In this document: positions 11,469 through 23,797 of the stretch, piece by piece
Position numbering within the stretch: position 1 is the first letter of the stretch
Layout: each line of letters starts with the position of its first letter
From: Moelleriella libera RCEF 2490
Lineage: Eukaryota > Ascomycota > Sordariomycetes > Hypocreales > Clavicipitaceae
Length of the DNA stretch: 64,000 bases
NCBI GenBank assembly: GCA_001636675.1
Contig: AZGY01000001.1
Coordinates: forward strand, 1,424,097-1,488,096
Direction of reading: 5' to 3'
Notes under the pieces: generated by a model
Seen by the model: only the letters and a program-made list of their open reading frames with translations
What the model was told of the DNA's origin: nothing
Database searches by the model: none
Made by a program: the position numbers and the translations under genes

Positions 11469-14400
11469 AGAGGTCGGCGCACTGTCGTCGCCCCCTTTTC
11501 TTGGCGCCTTTTGTTGGCCATCGGAGTGAGAAGGTCTGTCACGCGGGCAACTTGCAGGAGGACGAAAAAAATAAATCAGCAAAGACCATTTAGAGAAGAA
11601 AAATAATCGGAGTGGCGGGCATTGACGAGAAGCAGCAGGGCATATACAATAGAAGTGGTCAGAAACACTGGTCAGAAGCAGGTAAACTACCTAGTAGGTA
11701 GGTAGGTAGGTAGACGAAATAGACAAGAAACGTCTGGTATCTCGCAGCCACACGCCACCATCTCATCCATGGATGGAAAGTTTTTTTTTTTTAGTTCTGT
11801 TTCTGTTTTTTAATCGTGTCTAGGTTGCGGGAGTGCACGGAGATGCGAAACAGACACAACACCGGATAGCGTCTAATTTTAAAACGAGGGTGCGACTTTA
11901 GCAACAGCGACTAGCACAGACGATACTAGAACGTGGGCGAAAGGGAAAAAGAAGAATCCAAATTGGGACGCCGGTCTCCATGAGACACGTCTCTTCTAGA
12001 TGTCCTCTGGGCCCCGGGCACCAACCAAAACACTAGCTGCGAGTCAACCTGTCGGAGACTTCAAGTCATGTCTATGCGCCAACCCAATGGGCACGCAGCC
12101 ACGCCGAACGTGCTTCAAGGTTCGAACAAGTCGAAAAGCAGTATTTGGGCCAAGCTGACAGAGCAACAGCGCTCATAGGTTAAGATCCCCGACCAGGATA
12201 ATTATTACTCTTGCGTCACAGGTGGAGGGATGGGCCCAGGCGAGGAGGGGCAGACAGACCACAATACGACACAATAATCGCGAAGAGCGGCCATTGTTTT
12301 CTTTTTCTCGAAGCCCAGCCACAGATGCATGCACTGACTGGCGTCTGCGACCCATTGACTGCTGCCACCGATCAAGCTTGTACAAAAAGCTAAAGTAAGG
12401 GGGCCGATCCGGACGAGTCAGTATGGCCGGCCGTGTTAAGCTCGCAGTGAACAGTCGCACCATGTCGGGCTAGATTTGCGGCTCGCGGGATAGAATACAG
12501 TGGCAGGGTAAACCCCGCTTCTTTCAGCTCGCGCTAGCTGGAGCGGGCTAGGCGGGAGGGAAATGCATCATTTGGCTTTGACGGAGAGCCAGGTCAAGCC
12601 ATGTTCACATTACAAACAGCACTCCCTTATTGCACATACTGTATGGAATTACAACGGAGTTTGCTACCGAACACGGATAAAGTTTTTTTTTCTCCCCTGT
12701 TTTGTTTCTTCGAGAGGGGCTCGACTGGAAACAATGCCTCTCCGCCTCAGAGCGGATGGCCGCTTTCCCAAGGAGGGAGCGTAATCCTAGATGCACAGTA
12801 TGTGCTGCAGGATTTCTTGTGCCCGAGTCATGAAACGCGGCGGTACGTTCTCCGTACATACCGTACTAATACGATCTGTTGACATCACGAGTCAAAATTT
12901 GGCAACTTCCGAGATTTGACAGGCGGCGGGCTACATATGTATGTACAATCAGCAGTGGATTACGTCGCGAGCATTCCATTATATCCCACCCCCTTGCAGC
13001 TCGGACCTGTCCTGTTGGAGATTTGTAATGCTCGCGGGATGAGAGCGAGACAAGCAAACAGACAGACCGAGAGGCGGTGAGGACCAGAGGGGGGCAAAAC
13101 AGACAGGAAAGCGTGAAGCCGGTAAACAAACAAAAAGGCAGACAAGACAAGCAAGCGTGAGCGGAGGAGCAGGAGAGGAAGCGCGTTGGCTTTTGCCGTT
13201 CAAAGAGGCTCTGATACATTGCCTGATGTGTTCTCTGCTCAACAAGTCACAGCTGCTGCCTACAGCTCCCATCTCCTTTGTTTTTTCATTTAAGCCTTGC
13301 CCACATACTGTAAATTATCATTGCTGATAAACATGAACGGTTGGAGAGGAGGGGCGGACAGGGGAGAGGGGGGGGGGGGTGGGAGCTGTCAGCAATCATA
13401 GCAACCAAACGTTGCTTGTGGCTGAGCAGCCACAGCCGCCCTCTGTTTAGCTCCATCTCAAAGACGTCAAGGAAGTATGTAGTGAAACAACTTGACCAAG
13501 CAACCTTACTCGACGTCTTTTGAACATGCAGAAGAAAAATGAAAAAACGTCATAATGATATTGAGTTCCACTATCGTGTGCACTTATGTTATTGAGGCGC
13601 ATTTCCAGTCTAGGACCACCAGTCATTATGTACACATTTTCTGCTTCCTCTGCATCTCTGAATCTCCACGAGTTGCAAGGAACGGCTACTGCAGAGACGC
13701 GTTCCGTTCTACCATCGACGCAGACAACGTGATTGACTCGGGTTGCAGGACCTTGACTCGCGGAAATTCTTTTCTCCAACAGGGTCCCATGTTCCTTCTT
13801 TTCTCGGACAGCCCGCCCCTCCTGAGCCGAAAAACGCGTCTGTTCTCCGTATACTGTAATACATATATCTGGCGCAAGGATCGCTGCGGAAGATGTAAAG
13901 AGCCGGCGTTTTCCAAATGAGTGAGGGCATCGCGCGTTTCGTCATTGGGCAGTGCAGTGCAGGTGTCATCTCGCCTCGGTTCGCGTCTCCGAGCCGAGTC
14001 AGGCAGAGGAAGGGGGCAGAAAAAGCAAGCAGCACAGGGGCATTGCAATTTGCGACAAGCTGGTTTCTACACATCTATGCTGCTTAACAAGCAACTCAAT
14101 GACCTTGATATCAATTTTTGCGGCCTCATCAAATTCAACATCGTCAGCTTCAGCAGCTTCATCGGCATCAGCAGCTTCAGCGGCGTCAGTAGCTTCAACA
14201 AACAGCGGAAATCGCACAATCGGGCTCAATTGATCGGGCTGGCGGCCTTCAAAGGGGCCTCGGGCGCCTTGAAAAGGGCTCCGCAGGTGTAGACAGGGCA
14301 CACGAAGAAGGCACATATTAGGACCATTGAGCAGTAATAGCGGGGCAAATTTTTCTAACCAGATTTGGCCGGCGCTGGTGTGGAAACTGAAAGCTCTGGT

Positions 14401-14706
14401 GCATTGTTTGCTTGTCCAAAAAGTGGAAGCACCCGACCGGGATAGTCAAAGGAATATTAAACGATATTATACAGTTACTGCTACCTCTAAAGTTATGAAG
14501 TTTGAAGTCCAAAAGACATGGAATCGCGCCGACATATATCATTGAAAGACATGATGAGTAAGGCCACGGAGGGACGGATGAGTAATGAACAAAAAACCAC
14601 GTCCCAACTCGCAGCAGCAGCATGAGTGTGGAAAATGAAATGAACCTGCCATCAGAATAACGTGCGGGAATCTGTCCCTTCTCCTCTTCCTTCTTCTTTT
14701 CCCGTT
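11469..14706. other. Intergenic region with no supported gene
   Basis: This 3.2-kb spacer lies between convergent genes. Several frames of 60-120 codons exist on both strands but none carries a motif. A (TAGG)n microsatellite lies at 11694-11713, and there are homopolymer runs of A or T around 11780-11810. A G run lies near 13365-13380. A loose AGC/TTC trinucleotide repeat occurs at about 14145-14200. Nothing more could be supported. Confidence 0.45.
11694..11713. repeat. (TAGG)n microsatellite
   Basis: About five tandem TAGG units in the 3' flank of the methyltransferase gene. It is a simple repeat, not telomeric TTAGGG. Confidence 0.85.
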
Positions 14707-16038
14707 CTAATGTTTTTCGGGCAACTCGGGCAATTTTCGCGTTTCATCCAACGTCGGCACCTTGCATTTCTTCAGTTGGCTGAGGCTCTTGTTTCGCCCG
14801 CTGTCTCTGGCGCACTTCCAAAAGCGCGTGTCCGGCCTGGACGCCAGGTAGTCATCCTTATTGGCCCAGGGCTTCGTCGTGGGTGTGAAGTGAATGCTGC
14901 GTATTGGCTCGACATTGGCGCCGGAGCAGCCGTAATTCCGAGGCCATACAGAATTATAAAACGGCATAATGCTGCAGTGGAACTCGGGTCGGAGGGGTCG
15001 GTAACCATCGTATCTATAGCCGCAGATGCAGTTGATGAGCTCCTGCTCCGACTGGCCCCAGCTGCCGCCAAGGCACGAGGCATCCTTGTCATGGAGAAGT
15101 TCAGCGGCCGAGATGTGGAAGTATCGCGAGGGCTTGAGGAGGATCATGCCGCCGTTGAGTCGCGAGCGATCATGACAGTTGGAATACTGATCTGCGGCGC
15201 CGGTGACCGTGTCATCCTTGGGAGCTTCGAGGAAAATCTTGTGCAGGTCGTTCGTGATGATGGAGTCGGCGTCAACGATGAGAATTCGCGGGTAGAGGTC
15301 GAAGCCCCACGAGTGGACCTTGTTGAGTGCAGCCACCCACGCGTCTCTGGCGTTCATGAACTCGGGCTTTTTCAAGGGCGCGAGGGCCTGAAATCGCAGA
15401 GGAACGACCTTGTTGAATTCGGGGTTGTCGAGGGCCGCGCAGTCAACGATACTTTTGTACGGGTTGGCGCGCGCTTTCCACTTGTACATTTCTTCAATGG
15501 TCTTGAGGTCCTTGTCAATGTAGGTGACGTGCACGCAAACCTTGTCCTTGAGGGCTTCTGGCTGCTTCAGGACGTTGTGCACGATGGAAGCGTACATGGC
15601 GAGCGTTCCTGTGCAGTGTACATCGGGCGTAACGTGGATCAGGACGGGATATTCGCAGCCTGCGACCTTGGCAGAGGTATCAACGCCGCTGGGCCGGACC
15701 TTGAAGTGCTTGCCAAGCTCATCGGTGCCCGCCTCACTGTCAGCAGTTGCCGGCTCCTTTTCTGCCTCTGGTGTTGCAGACGCCATCGACTCTGTTGACG
15801 ACGACGATGGCTCGGCGACCGAAGAAGAGGCGGTTGCATCGTCCTCTGACGTTTCGCTGCTGATGGGTTTCTCCGGCTTCGACCATGCTTTTTTCTTCGA
15901 AAACACTGACGCTGCCAGCTCGCTCGGCGCAGTGTTGCTAGACCAAAGATAGGTAGATCCCAGAATGACCAGGGCCAAGACAGATAGCAGGAGCAGAAGG
16001 CCACTGCGAGGCAGGGCGCTTCGGCCCTGGAAAGCCAT
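14707..16038 (-). CDS. GT8-type membrane glycosyltransferase
   Basis: A single-exon gene encoding 443 residues with type II membrane topology: a short basic cytosolic tail, a signal anchor at about residues 13-31 (LLLLLSVLALVILGSTYLW), and a Ser/Glu/Ala-rich stem to about residue 110. The lumenal catalytic domain starts near CEYPVLIHVTPD. It has the DxD metal/nucleotide-sugar motif in ILIVDADSI (Asp256-x-Asp258), then the NGGMILLKPS segment and the SEQELIN region typical of glycogenin-like GT8 folds. HFTPTTKPW near the C-terminus matches the conserved His of the family that contacts diphosphate. The enzyme probably sits in the Golgi and transfers a sugar from a nucleotide donor onto a glycan or protein. 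Donor and acceptor are unknown; an N-acetylglucosaminyltransferase (Gnt1-like) role is possible. Confidence 0.85.
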   Translation of the reverse strand: MAFQGRSALPRSGLLLLLSVLALVILGSTYLWSSNTAPSELAASVFSKKKAWSKPEKPISSETSEDDATASSSVAEPSSSSTESMASATPEAEKEPATADSEAGTDELGKHFKVRPSGVDTSAKVAGCEYPVLIHVTPDVHCTGTLAMYASIVHNVLKQPEALKDKVCVHVTYIDKDLKTIEEMYKWKARANPYKSIVDCAALDNPEFNKVVPLRFQALAPLKKPEFMNARDAWVAALNKVHSWGFDLYPRILIVDADSIITNDLHKIFLEAPKDDTVTGAADQYSNCHDRSRLNGGMILLKPSRYFHISAAELLHDKDASCLGGSWGQSEQELINCICGYRYDGYRPLRPEFHCSIMPFYNSVWPRNYGCSGANVEPIRSIHFTPTTKPWANKDDYLASRPDTRFWKCARDSGRNKSLSQLKKCKVPTLDETRKLPELPEKH

Positions 16039-18550
16039 TTGGCGTCCAAATTACAAAATGCGACAATAACCAAAGTGATCCAAAAATATTAGATCAGAGC
16101 CCAATGCCTCTGCGACCGTTCGGTGTGGATTGAAAAATAGTAACCAAGCAGCGAATAGTGGGAAAGAATTTGGAAAGCGAGGGGGGGAGGGGGGGGGGGA
16201 AGAGACAGCGGTTGGCGCGCGTGGGAAGGGGAAGAAAAAAAAAGGGTACAATGTGATTCCTATGAAGCAGACATGAACACGAGCAAGTGGGATTCCGTGA
16301 TTTGCCTTTACACAATCTGGACTGCTGCTACCATTTCTTTTACACTCCAGTCCTTCTCCGCCATCAAGCCACGTCAAAACTTTACCCATACGGAAGCTGC
16401 AGCCGGCCACCATGCAGCAGTCTGACCTGAGCACTGACAAGCTCGAACGCGACTCAAGTCTGGATTTTTATTTTTACTTTTCTTGTTGAAAACCAGAGGG
16501 GGACATGGGGTGACGAGTGAGATGAAGTGGCCGCTTCCATTCTGATCTTCCGTTTTTTCCCCCATCACACCCCCCCTTTGGATGTGACACAGTCAGCCCA
16601 ACCCAATAAGACCCTGCGTGAAAATTGCAACAGGAAATGACACAATGGGTGATACAGGCTGGCCGATGATGAAATTTGAACTGACTAGCGCCGCCGCACC
16701 CGTCAGCATTTGGAACAAGAGAGCCAGAAGCTGGGCAAAAGCGACATCGACAACGCCGGCAAAACCGAGTTCGCCGGACCCGCATGGTGTGTCCATGTCC
16801 TGGACGTGAAAGGCTTAGTGCGTGGCTGTTATCTCGTAGCCCGAAAGGCTAATCACGATTGCACCAATGAGCTTTCGAGTGATCCAGAAACAGATTAAAA
16901 AGCTCGGGCTATGTTGGGCCGCTGCCCATTCGCGCGCAACTAGGTTCGACTCATGGGACCATCCTCTCTGCCAGCACCTTTTCTTTTTCTTCTTTTTCTT
17001 CTTCTTCTCCTTGTCCACAGTGTGACTGGCTGGTCTCATCCTACGACACTGTATTTACTTGCTCTCCCCACGCCCTGCGCCACCGCCTTCCCCTTGCCTC
17101 CGCGCCTTTCCTCTGTCTACCCTTGCCCTTTTCGCAACCATTGGAAACTCTACGCCCAAATTACAATACACCTCGCATGCAGCCGAAGCGTGCTGAACAA
17201 AGACGCCCCAAATGTCTCTCTGGCGCACTGCGGAAAGCGTCCGGGCGATCACGAGACACACTTCGCGTAGCTTGGCGCGCAGCACTTCCCTGAACCCTCC
17301 TTCGTAATTCTTTCCGCACCTCTTTCTTCCAAGACGTTTCGTCACGCCGAAACGCCTCGCTTCACATATATATTGACACTTTGGCCCCAACGTAGGAATT
17401 TTGGGACAAATTGATCACCTCAATGGCACGTTCGCCTGGCCGCCTCGGTACCAGACTAATGGCGCTACTACCGTACCGTACATCTGTCTTGGCTGACGGC
17501 TTCGGCCTAGAGCTTCTGGTGGATCGACAATGCTACACCCCCCTTTGTGGTCACAAGGAGCTCTCCTCCTCCGCCCGCACCCCCCCCCCCCCCCCCCCGC
17601 ACGGGGTTCGAGTTCATCTTCCTTCCCTTTCACGTTGAAATTAGGCGCCAAGGAAGAAGCTGCGTTACTGGAATGTCGCTTAGAGACAACCAAGTCTCGC
17701 CAGCGGACGGGCGGGCTCGATCAAGTGCGAGACCCGGCTGTCTGAATCACGCCGAATGCATTGTGCAAGAGTCAGCGAAGAGAACAAAGGCATGAATGTG
17801 AGGATGGACGACACAAGAGATTGGAAAAGCCAAAAAAAAAGAAGGGCCCGCTGAGGGAGAGGAGGAGCGGAGGAGGAGGCACAAGGGGGACTGACCGTGG
17901 CGCCTCAATAGAACGAGACTGGTTCCTGGGGGGAACTGATTGAGGCTGTGATTCATTCAGCCCTACAGCAAAGCTGCAGCAGCAGAAGCTAGCAGCCAAG
18001 CAGAAGTGGACGGAGCGCCGTCTTACCTTGACTCGACCAGAAAACCTCTCGGCCTCTTTTATTTTTTTTTTCCCTCGCACTCTCTCGTTCTCTGTCGCAT
18101 GGACCGTGTACTTTTGCCTCTTACGCTTTTTTACTAGCTTCTGTAACCTAGATCATTCCCTCACGCGGCTCTTTCTTTCCTTCTTCCTTCTAACATCACC
18201 TACTCAAGCCCAGACCTGCCACTCTCTCTCTTTCCCCGACTCTCTCCACTAGGATATTATCCTCCCCCGTTTTCGAGCCGACTAGCGTTTGGTACATCAC
18301 TTAGATCTCAAACATCAAATAACCTCTGGATTCCCGCGTCGACGTACAGGACGATTCTACTCTGAATCTAGGATCGGTCCCCAGGGCAGGGTTTTGTTTG
18401 TTCTGATTCCTCCATCTACTCTTGGCCGGTTCCGTCGGCTTTTTGCTCTATACCCGCCTCGGCATAGCTCGTAAGCGCGCCGTTTATTTCAACCAAACGG
18501 CCAAGAGGGAATCAGCTCTGCTCGTCCCAACTCCCTTCATCAACATCATC
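16039..18550. promoter_or_regulatory. Long divergent spacer between GT8 gene and TPT transporter
   Basis: A 2.5-kb spacer between two head-to-head genes. It contains a G-rich run near 16180-16200 and a 19-nt C homopolymer at 17580-17598. A pronounced CT-rich leader at about 18030-18260 upstream of the transporter is typical of fungal promoters and 5' UTRs. No convincing coding frame was found. Confidence 0.45.
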
Positions 18551-19993
18551 ATGTCATCGACTCGGTACTCACCAGTCGCTCGCGACCCGTCATCGCCAAT
18601 GTCTCAGTCCTCAAGGCTTTCGTCCGAGATGGACGACAACGTTCAGTCGCCCGTGGCCGTTGACGAGAAGATGGAGCCAATGCCGGTCAAGAAGACGTCG
18701 ACGACGGCCTTGTACATTCTTTTCTGGATCCTTATGTCAAACATGACCATTTTATTCAACAAATGGTTAATAGATACTCAAGAATTTCGTAAGTCTTGCA
18801 GTGCACCATCCATATTGAGTCAATCAGCTGACAGTCTCTAGGATTCCGTAAGTGTTGCGTCCGATCATGTTGTACCAAGATCGAGAACTGGCTAGCTGGC
18901 TCTCTCTCGCAGGGTAAAAGGATGTTACTGACCGCGCAAAATCAGCTATCATGTTGACATGTTGGCACCTGGTCTTCGCAACCATCGCGACGCAGATCCT
19001 CGCTCGGACGACGACGCTCCTGGATTCTCGCAAGAAAATTCCCATCACGCCTCGCATTTACGCGAAATCTATCCTGCCCATTGGCATATTTTACTCGGGC
19101 TCTCTCGTTTGCTCCAATATCGTGTACCTTTACCTTTCGGTCCCTTTCATCCAGATTCTCAAGGCGGGTGCTCCAATCGCCGTGCTCTTCACTTCGTGGG
19201 CATTCCGCGTGGCAGAACCAAGCTGGGCGTCCTTCCTCAATGTTTTATGGATATTTGCGGGAGTTGCTCTCGCCTCGGTTGGGGAGATTCAGTTCTCTCT
19301 CATCGGGTTTCTCTACCAGATGGGCGGCATCGTCTTTGAAGCGGTTCGCATCGTCATGATTCAAGTCCTACTCAACGGCGACATGAAGATGGATCCCTTG
19401 GTCGGCTTATATTACTTTGCTCCCGTGTGCGCCGTCATGAACTTTCTCGTCGCAGTCCCAACGGAGCTACATAAATTTTCCTGGGAAGCAGTGTCAAAGG
19501 CTGGCATCGTCATGCTGATTCTCAACGCATCCATCGCGTTCCTGCTGAATATCTCGAGTGTGTTTTTGGTAAGCAGTTTGCCGTACGACTACTCCCGCAA
19601 CAGAAAAGTCCTTCTAACAGCATTTCTCAGATTGGACGAACCTCCGGCTTGGTCATGACCCTCACGAGCATTCTCAAGAACATCCTTCTCATCATTGTTT
19701 CCGTCATCATTTGGTCTACGAAAATAACCGTATTGCAAGCTTTCGGTTACGCCATTGCCCTTGGCGGTCTGTTCTATTACTCCCTTGGCCACGACCAAAT
19801 CGTTAGACTGTTTCAATCTTCGAAGTCATGGGCATGGAACGTGTGGCCAGCTTCGCAAACCAAGCGGACCTGCATCGTGGTCTTTGGCGTCATCTTCAGC
19901 GCTGTGTTCATTGCGGCCGCCGCTTTATTACATTATAATCCCGAGGCTAATGCCAAAATCTTGAGCCTACTTGGACGTATTGGGACGCAATGA
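18551..19993 (+). CDS. TPT/DMT-family nucleotide-sugar or triose-phosphate transporter
   Basis: Encodes 409 residues from four exons: 18551-18788, a 6-nt microexon 18842-18847, 18946-19568 and 19631-19993. The microexon (GATTCC) is flanked by TAG and GTAAGT and restores the frame, giving EFRFPIMLTCWHL, the conserved segment that follows the first membrane helix in TPT-family proteins. The N-terminal 50 residues are Ser-rich and cytosolic. About ten membrane helices follow, starting with ALYILFWILMSNMTILFNKWL. SVPFIQILKAGAPIAVLF and the late TSGLVMTLTSILKNILLIIVS carry the Lys-containing motifs of the TPT/EamA fold (SLC35-like). It probably exchanges a phosphorylated sugar or nucleotide sugar across the Golgi or ER membrane. 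The substrate is not deducible. Confidence 0.87.
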
Positions 19994-21774
19994 GCCCAGT
20001 AGAGTCATCTGCCCTCCTCGCATTTGTATCATTTCCACAGTAGCGAGTAGGTTTTGCAACGAAGCGAACTTGGATTTCATTCGCATTATTTTTTCTAAAG
20101 TCGTTTTTCTACACTCCAATTTACTACCATCATGTATTACGAACAAACCTTTTTCGTATCTGTGTCACCCTTGCGTTACGTCGCACTTTCTCTATTACTG
20201 CTTTGTGTATAATTCTAGGACCAAAGAAAGAAGATTAATGAGTTCCATCATCGCCTTTTTCTAGTTCCCGCACAACTCGGCAGATTACCTTGTTGTCAGT
20301 TCAGTCTAGCGTTTTGTTCGCGTCTTTTTTTTTTGGAAAAGAAAGGTCTTTTCATAGATTGCTTGATGCGTGCCGCAAGTCTCAATAAAAGGCCTCAGAA
20401 TTCTTTGCAAAGCAGGTTTGATCGGTGTTTGCTCTTTTCTTTTTCTCTTTTTTTTTTTGGCGCCCATGACCGACAACAAGGTTACATTGAACGATGTTAA
20501 AGCCACCTAGCAAGATTCGGCATCTCCCGAGTGGCCGACTGGCGAGGGAGATAGGCCCAATGACTGCAACACTTTAACATACGTCACATGGAAGAGACTA
20601 GTTGTCTCTCCCTCCTCTCATCTCGATGACAATCGACTGTGCGCAGTCAACTTGCCCGTTCAACTGCCTATCTCCCAACTCGCAAAATCGGCATGCGGCC
20701 CATTAATTCAGCAAGTCCTGTCATCGAGATGTGTCGACTGACGCAGTCTCTTGAGCTCACATACCCTGGATCCTCGTCCTGCCTATCATCGCAACCTTCT
20801 GAACGTCTTCAGCCGCCCCGAAGAACGGCGAAGGGGTACAGGAAAGAGAGAAGATAGAAGAATGCGAAGGTGCAGCCGCTGCTCAACGCGTCGACAGTTT
20901 TCACAATCAACACTCATTCAGATACCCGCGACTGGAAAAGATCAGAACAACGGCACGCAGTAGAAACGCCGCCTGTGGTGTCAAGGGCCATCAGTGATTC
21001 CAGGGCGGAAGAGCGGCCGCAAGGCGAGATTGACTAAGTCGCAGAGGTGCCGGCTCAGTGTCTTTGTGACGGACTACTTTGTCAGAACTTCTGCTGTGTC
21101 ATCGTGAAAGAGCGAGCGGTTCTGCTGTGGCAAACCTACAAAGGCCCTCAGGGACCTGTGATGATGATGCAGAACTGGCTCCTTTGGACTTTTTGACCCT
21201 CTCCTTTTTCTTGGCGGCGCGCTTTCCACTTTCGTCTCGATCTAGGCGGGATTGAGATCGTGTTGAGTTTTTGATTACGTCTATTTCTGAGTACATTAAG
21301 ATGCTCAGCCCAACGGGGAAGAAAAGCTATCGCTGCAATTACGCAGATCAGGTCCTACGTTCACACGATGTCCTATGAGTATGGATTGGTAAATGCGCCG
21401 ATGCTCGTACAGAGAAGATGTGGGTGATTCACGAGTGACTCACGGGCGTATTTTTCGTATTCAAATATCCCACAGCCTCACGGTGAACTCCAGTCGTGTT
21501 TGAAATCAATTGCGGCCTGTTGGGCTGTTTCTGTTTTCAGATAATCGAGATTGAGGTCTAGCTATGTAGGGTAGGTTGTGTATTGATGCTCCGCATGAAA
21601 GCCTTGGCGATACGAGACCGCGGAATCTTCTTTCTCCTGACTCTATCCACCTGCATCATTTTCCATCGTTTCACACCTTGATGCTGTTTACTCCTGACTC
21701 AAAGACTTCATCTCCATCACCTTATCTTTTCCACTCCTTGATGCTGTTCTTTTCTTGCGTGTAGACCTTATCCT
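19994..21774. other. Intergenic region at the left edge of the indole-diterpene cluster
   Basis: Convergent spacer. Only short unsupported frames are present, none with motifs or splice-supported extension. It marks the boundary between the ordinary genes on the left and the secondary-metabolite cluster on the right. Confidence 0.45.
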
Positions 21775-23797
21775 TCACTCACTGCGCACTGTGGACTCCT
21801 TCAACCAAATTTTGGCCCTCATGTCGGGAAGCAAGAACTTGCCAAAAGGCATATTTTTCGGCCTTTGACCATGATTCTCGATACAAAAGTCAAAATTCTG
21901 CAAAAGATGCACGACAGCCAGCTTGACCTCGTCAGAAACCATGAAGCGGCCCGGGCATGCGTGTCGGCCTATGCCGAAATGCATGCTCTGTTCATTGGTC
22001 GCGGTGAGATCACATGAGGACTTGAGTACGGGATCGTCGCGCATCTTTGCGAAGCGGAATCCATCGAAGCGCTGGGGTTCAGGATAGAACTTTTCGTCCG
22101 TAAAAATAGGCGCGTTGGGCGTGAATATGTAGCTCCCCTTGGGGACACGCAGGCCATTAGAGAATGTGTAATCTTTGATGGCCAATCGTGCCAGAGCAGC
22201 TGTCGAACATGTGAGTAAAACCTCTCTTTCGCGGTTCGGCACCTATACTAACATGCGTCTAGCGGGTTTACGCGCTGTGTCTCCTTGATAAAACTATCGA
22301 CTTTGTACATGTGGTCAATAGCCTTCTTGGTCCCGGTGCCGTGTTCCTCAAAACACCGTCTCACTTCATCCCGGAGCGGTCCTGTATATTCAGGACGCGA
22401 AGCAAGCTCGAAGATGACATGAACGACCAGCTGGGCACAATGTCAGCTCCAGTATGGGCCAAAACGGGAGCCCTTACTAACCTGACTCGATGTGTGCAAA
22501 GCGGCAAAAATGGTACTGGTCATCATACTGCACACATGTTCATCGGTGTATGGGCGTCCAGGCTGGGTATCGCACCAGTTCAGGGCAAAATCAAGAAGAT
22601 CCTGTCAAAGGTATCAACGCCCCTGTTTGCGTAACAGGATGGGAGGGCTGACACTCACCTTCATCTCATTCTGTTCCCTTTCTCTCCTCGTCGCAATCTC
22701 CTTTGTCAGAATTGCACCCAGTTTATCCAAAAGCTGGGGAGCTGCCATCATTTTAGAGACGTAACTGACAGTCCGCGTTAGATCTTGCTCGGGAATCGAC
22801 AGGCTTCGCTGATCAGCATTACTTACCCTCGTGACCATCCTGGCCACAGTCGCAGAAACATCGCTCCTTTGGGAATGGCATCACCAAAGGAACAGCACAT
22901 ATTGAGGAAATCCTCGTCTCTACATAGGGGTTCACCAAAAAGCGAGAATGTTGTTAGGCGGGCGACCACCTTGAGCGCGAGCGGGAAGCAAGTTACGGCA
23001 TGCCAGCCTGAACTCGGATCGGGACCCTTTTGGCCAAAGAGAGAACTCAACGAGAAAGAATTGTCACTTGTCAAGGCTCTCATTTCCTTCTGAAATCCAT
23101 GAATAAATTCAAGAGAAAAGGCCTGGAAGAAAGGATCCTCAGCCTTGCTTGCCCTTGTGCGCTGCCAGCTTAATGCTTTGGCGATGACAGTGGTAGGAAT
23201 ACTGGTAGGATCCTCTTGGTGCCCAGGACACAAATGCTGAAATTGGAACTCCTGCCGCCGAGAAAAAAAAACAATGTCAACCAGAGACTATGCGAGAGGC
23301 TAAAACCACGTTCGGGTTGGTCATACCTCGGCCATGACAGCCTGGAACGACATCTGATCATTGCCCAACGTGGAGTACTCCCGCGTCATCTGTCGATCGC
23401 AGATGAACACGTCCATGCGCGTCATGGTAGGAACTTGAAATGCATAGTTTCCGTACTGATGCATTACATTAGCCAAGTGTTCATTTGCAAGTTCGGACCA
23501 CGTGTTTCGCTTGCCTTCTTGTAGCCCTCCAAGATGGATTCGCGGGCGTGCCAAATGTTTCGCACAGCCGAGACCCATTTGGTGTATCGCACTCCGACGC
23601 CGATGGTCGGCACATCGACCTTGATGCAATCGTAAGATCAGCATTTCAGCGCCGAATGTGTACGACGAGCAGCGTCTTCACACCTTTATAGAGTAGTTGA
23701 AGTGATTCCAGACGAGGACGGCAACAACGACGGCAACGACACTTGACAGTATGGTACCCATGTAGGGCTCGTACCGGGCGAGATTCTCACTCAACAT
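21775..23797 (-). CDS. Cytochrome P450 1 of the indole-diterpene cluster
   Basis: An eight-exon P450 of 533 residues: exons 23684-23797, 23515-23619, 23327-23455, 22827-23251, 22659-22764, 22482-22601, 22253-22430 and 21775-22199. All phases agree and the total is a multiple of three. An N-terminal membrane anchor (TILSSVVAVVVAVLVW) points to the ER face. Marks of the family are the KETQR ExxR motif, FYPEPQRFDGFRF, and the haem loop FGIGRHACPGRF (Cys474). The intron at 23456-23514 uses a GC donor (GCAAGC) instead of GT and joins EGYKK to YGNYAF; no GT alternative keeps the frame. The intron at 23620-23683 has an AAG acceptor. By position it corresponds to the PaxP/PaxQ-type enzymes that oxidise the diterpene core. 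Its substrate is inferred from the neighbours only. It diverges from P450 2. Confidence 0.9.

Noticed and set aside
10530..11582. Minus-strand open frame of 350 codons
   Set aside because: Shadow of the GC-rich methyltransferase gene, which has SAM-binding motifs on the plus strand.
14662..15798. Plus-strand open frame of 378 codons
   Set aside because: It is the antisense shadow of the GT8 glycosyltransferase, whose motifs are clear on the minus strand.
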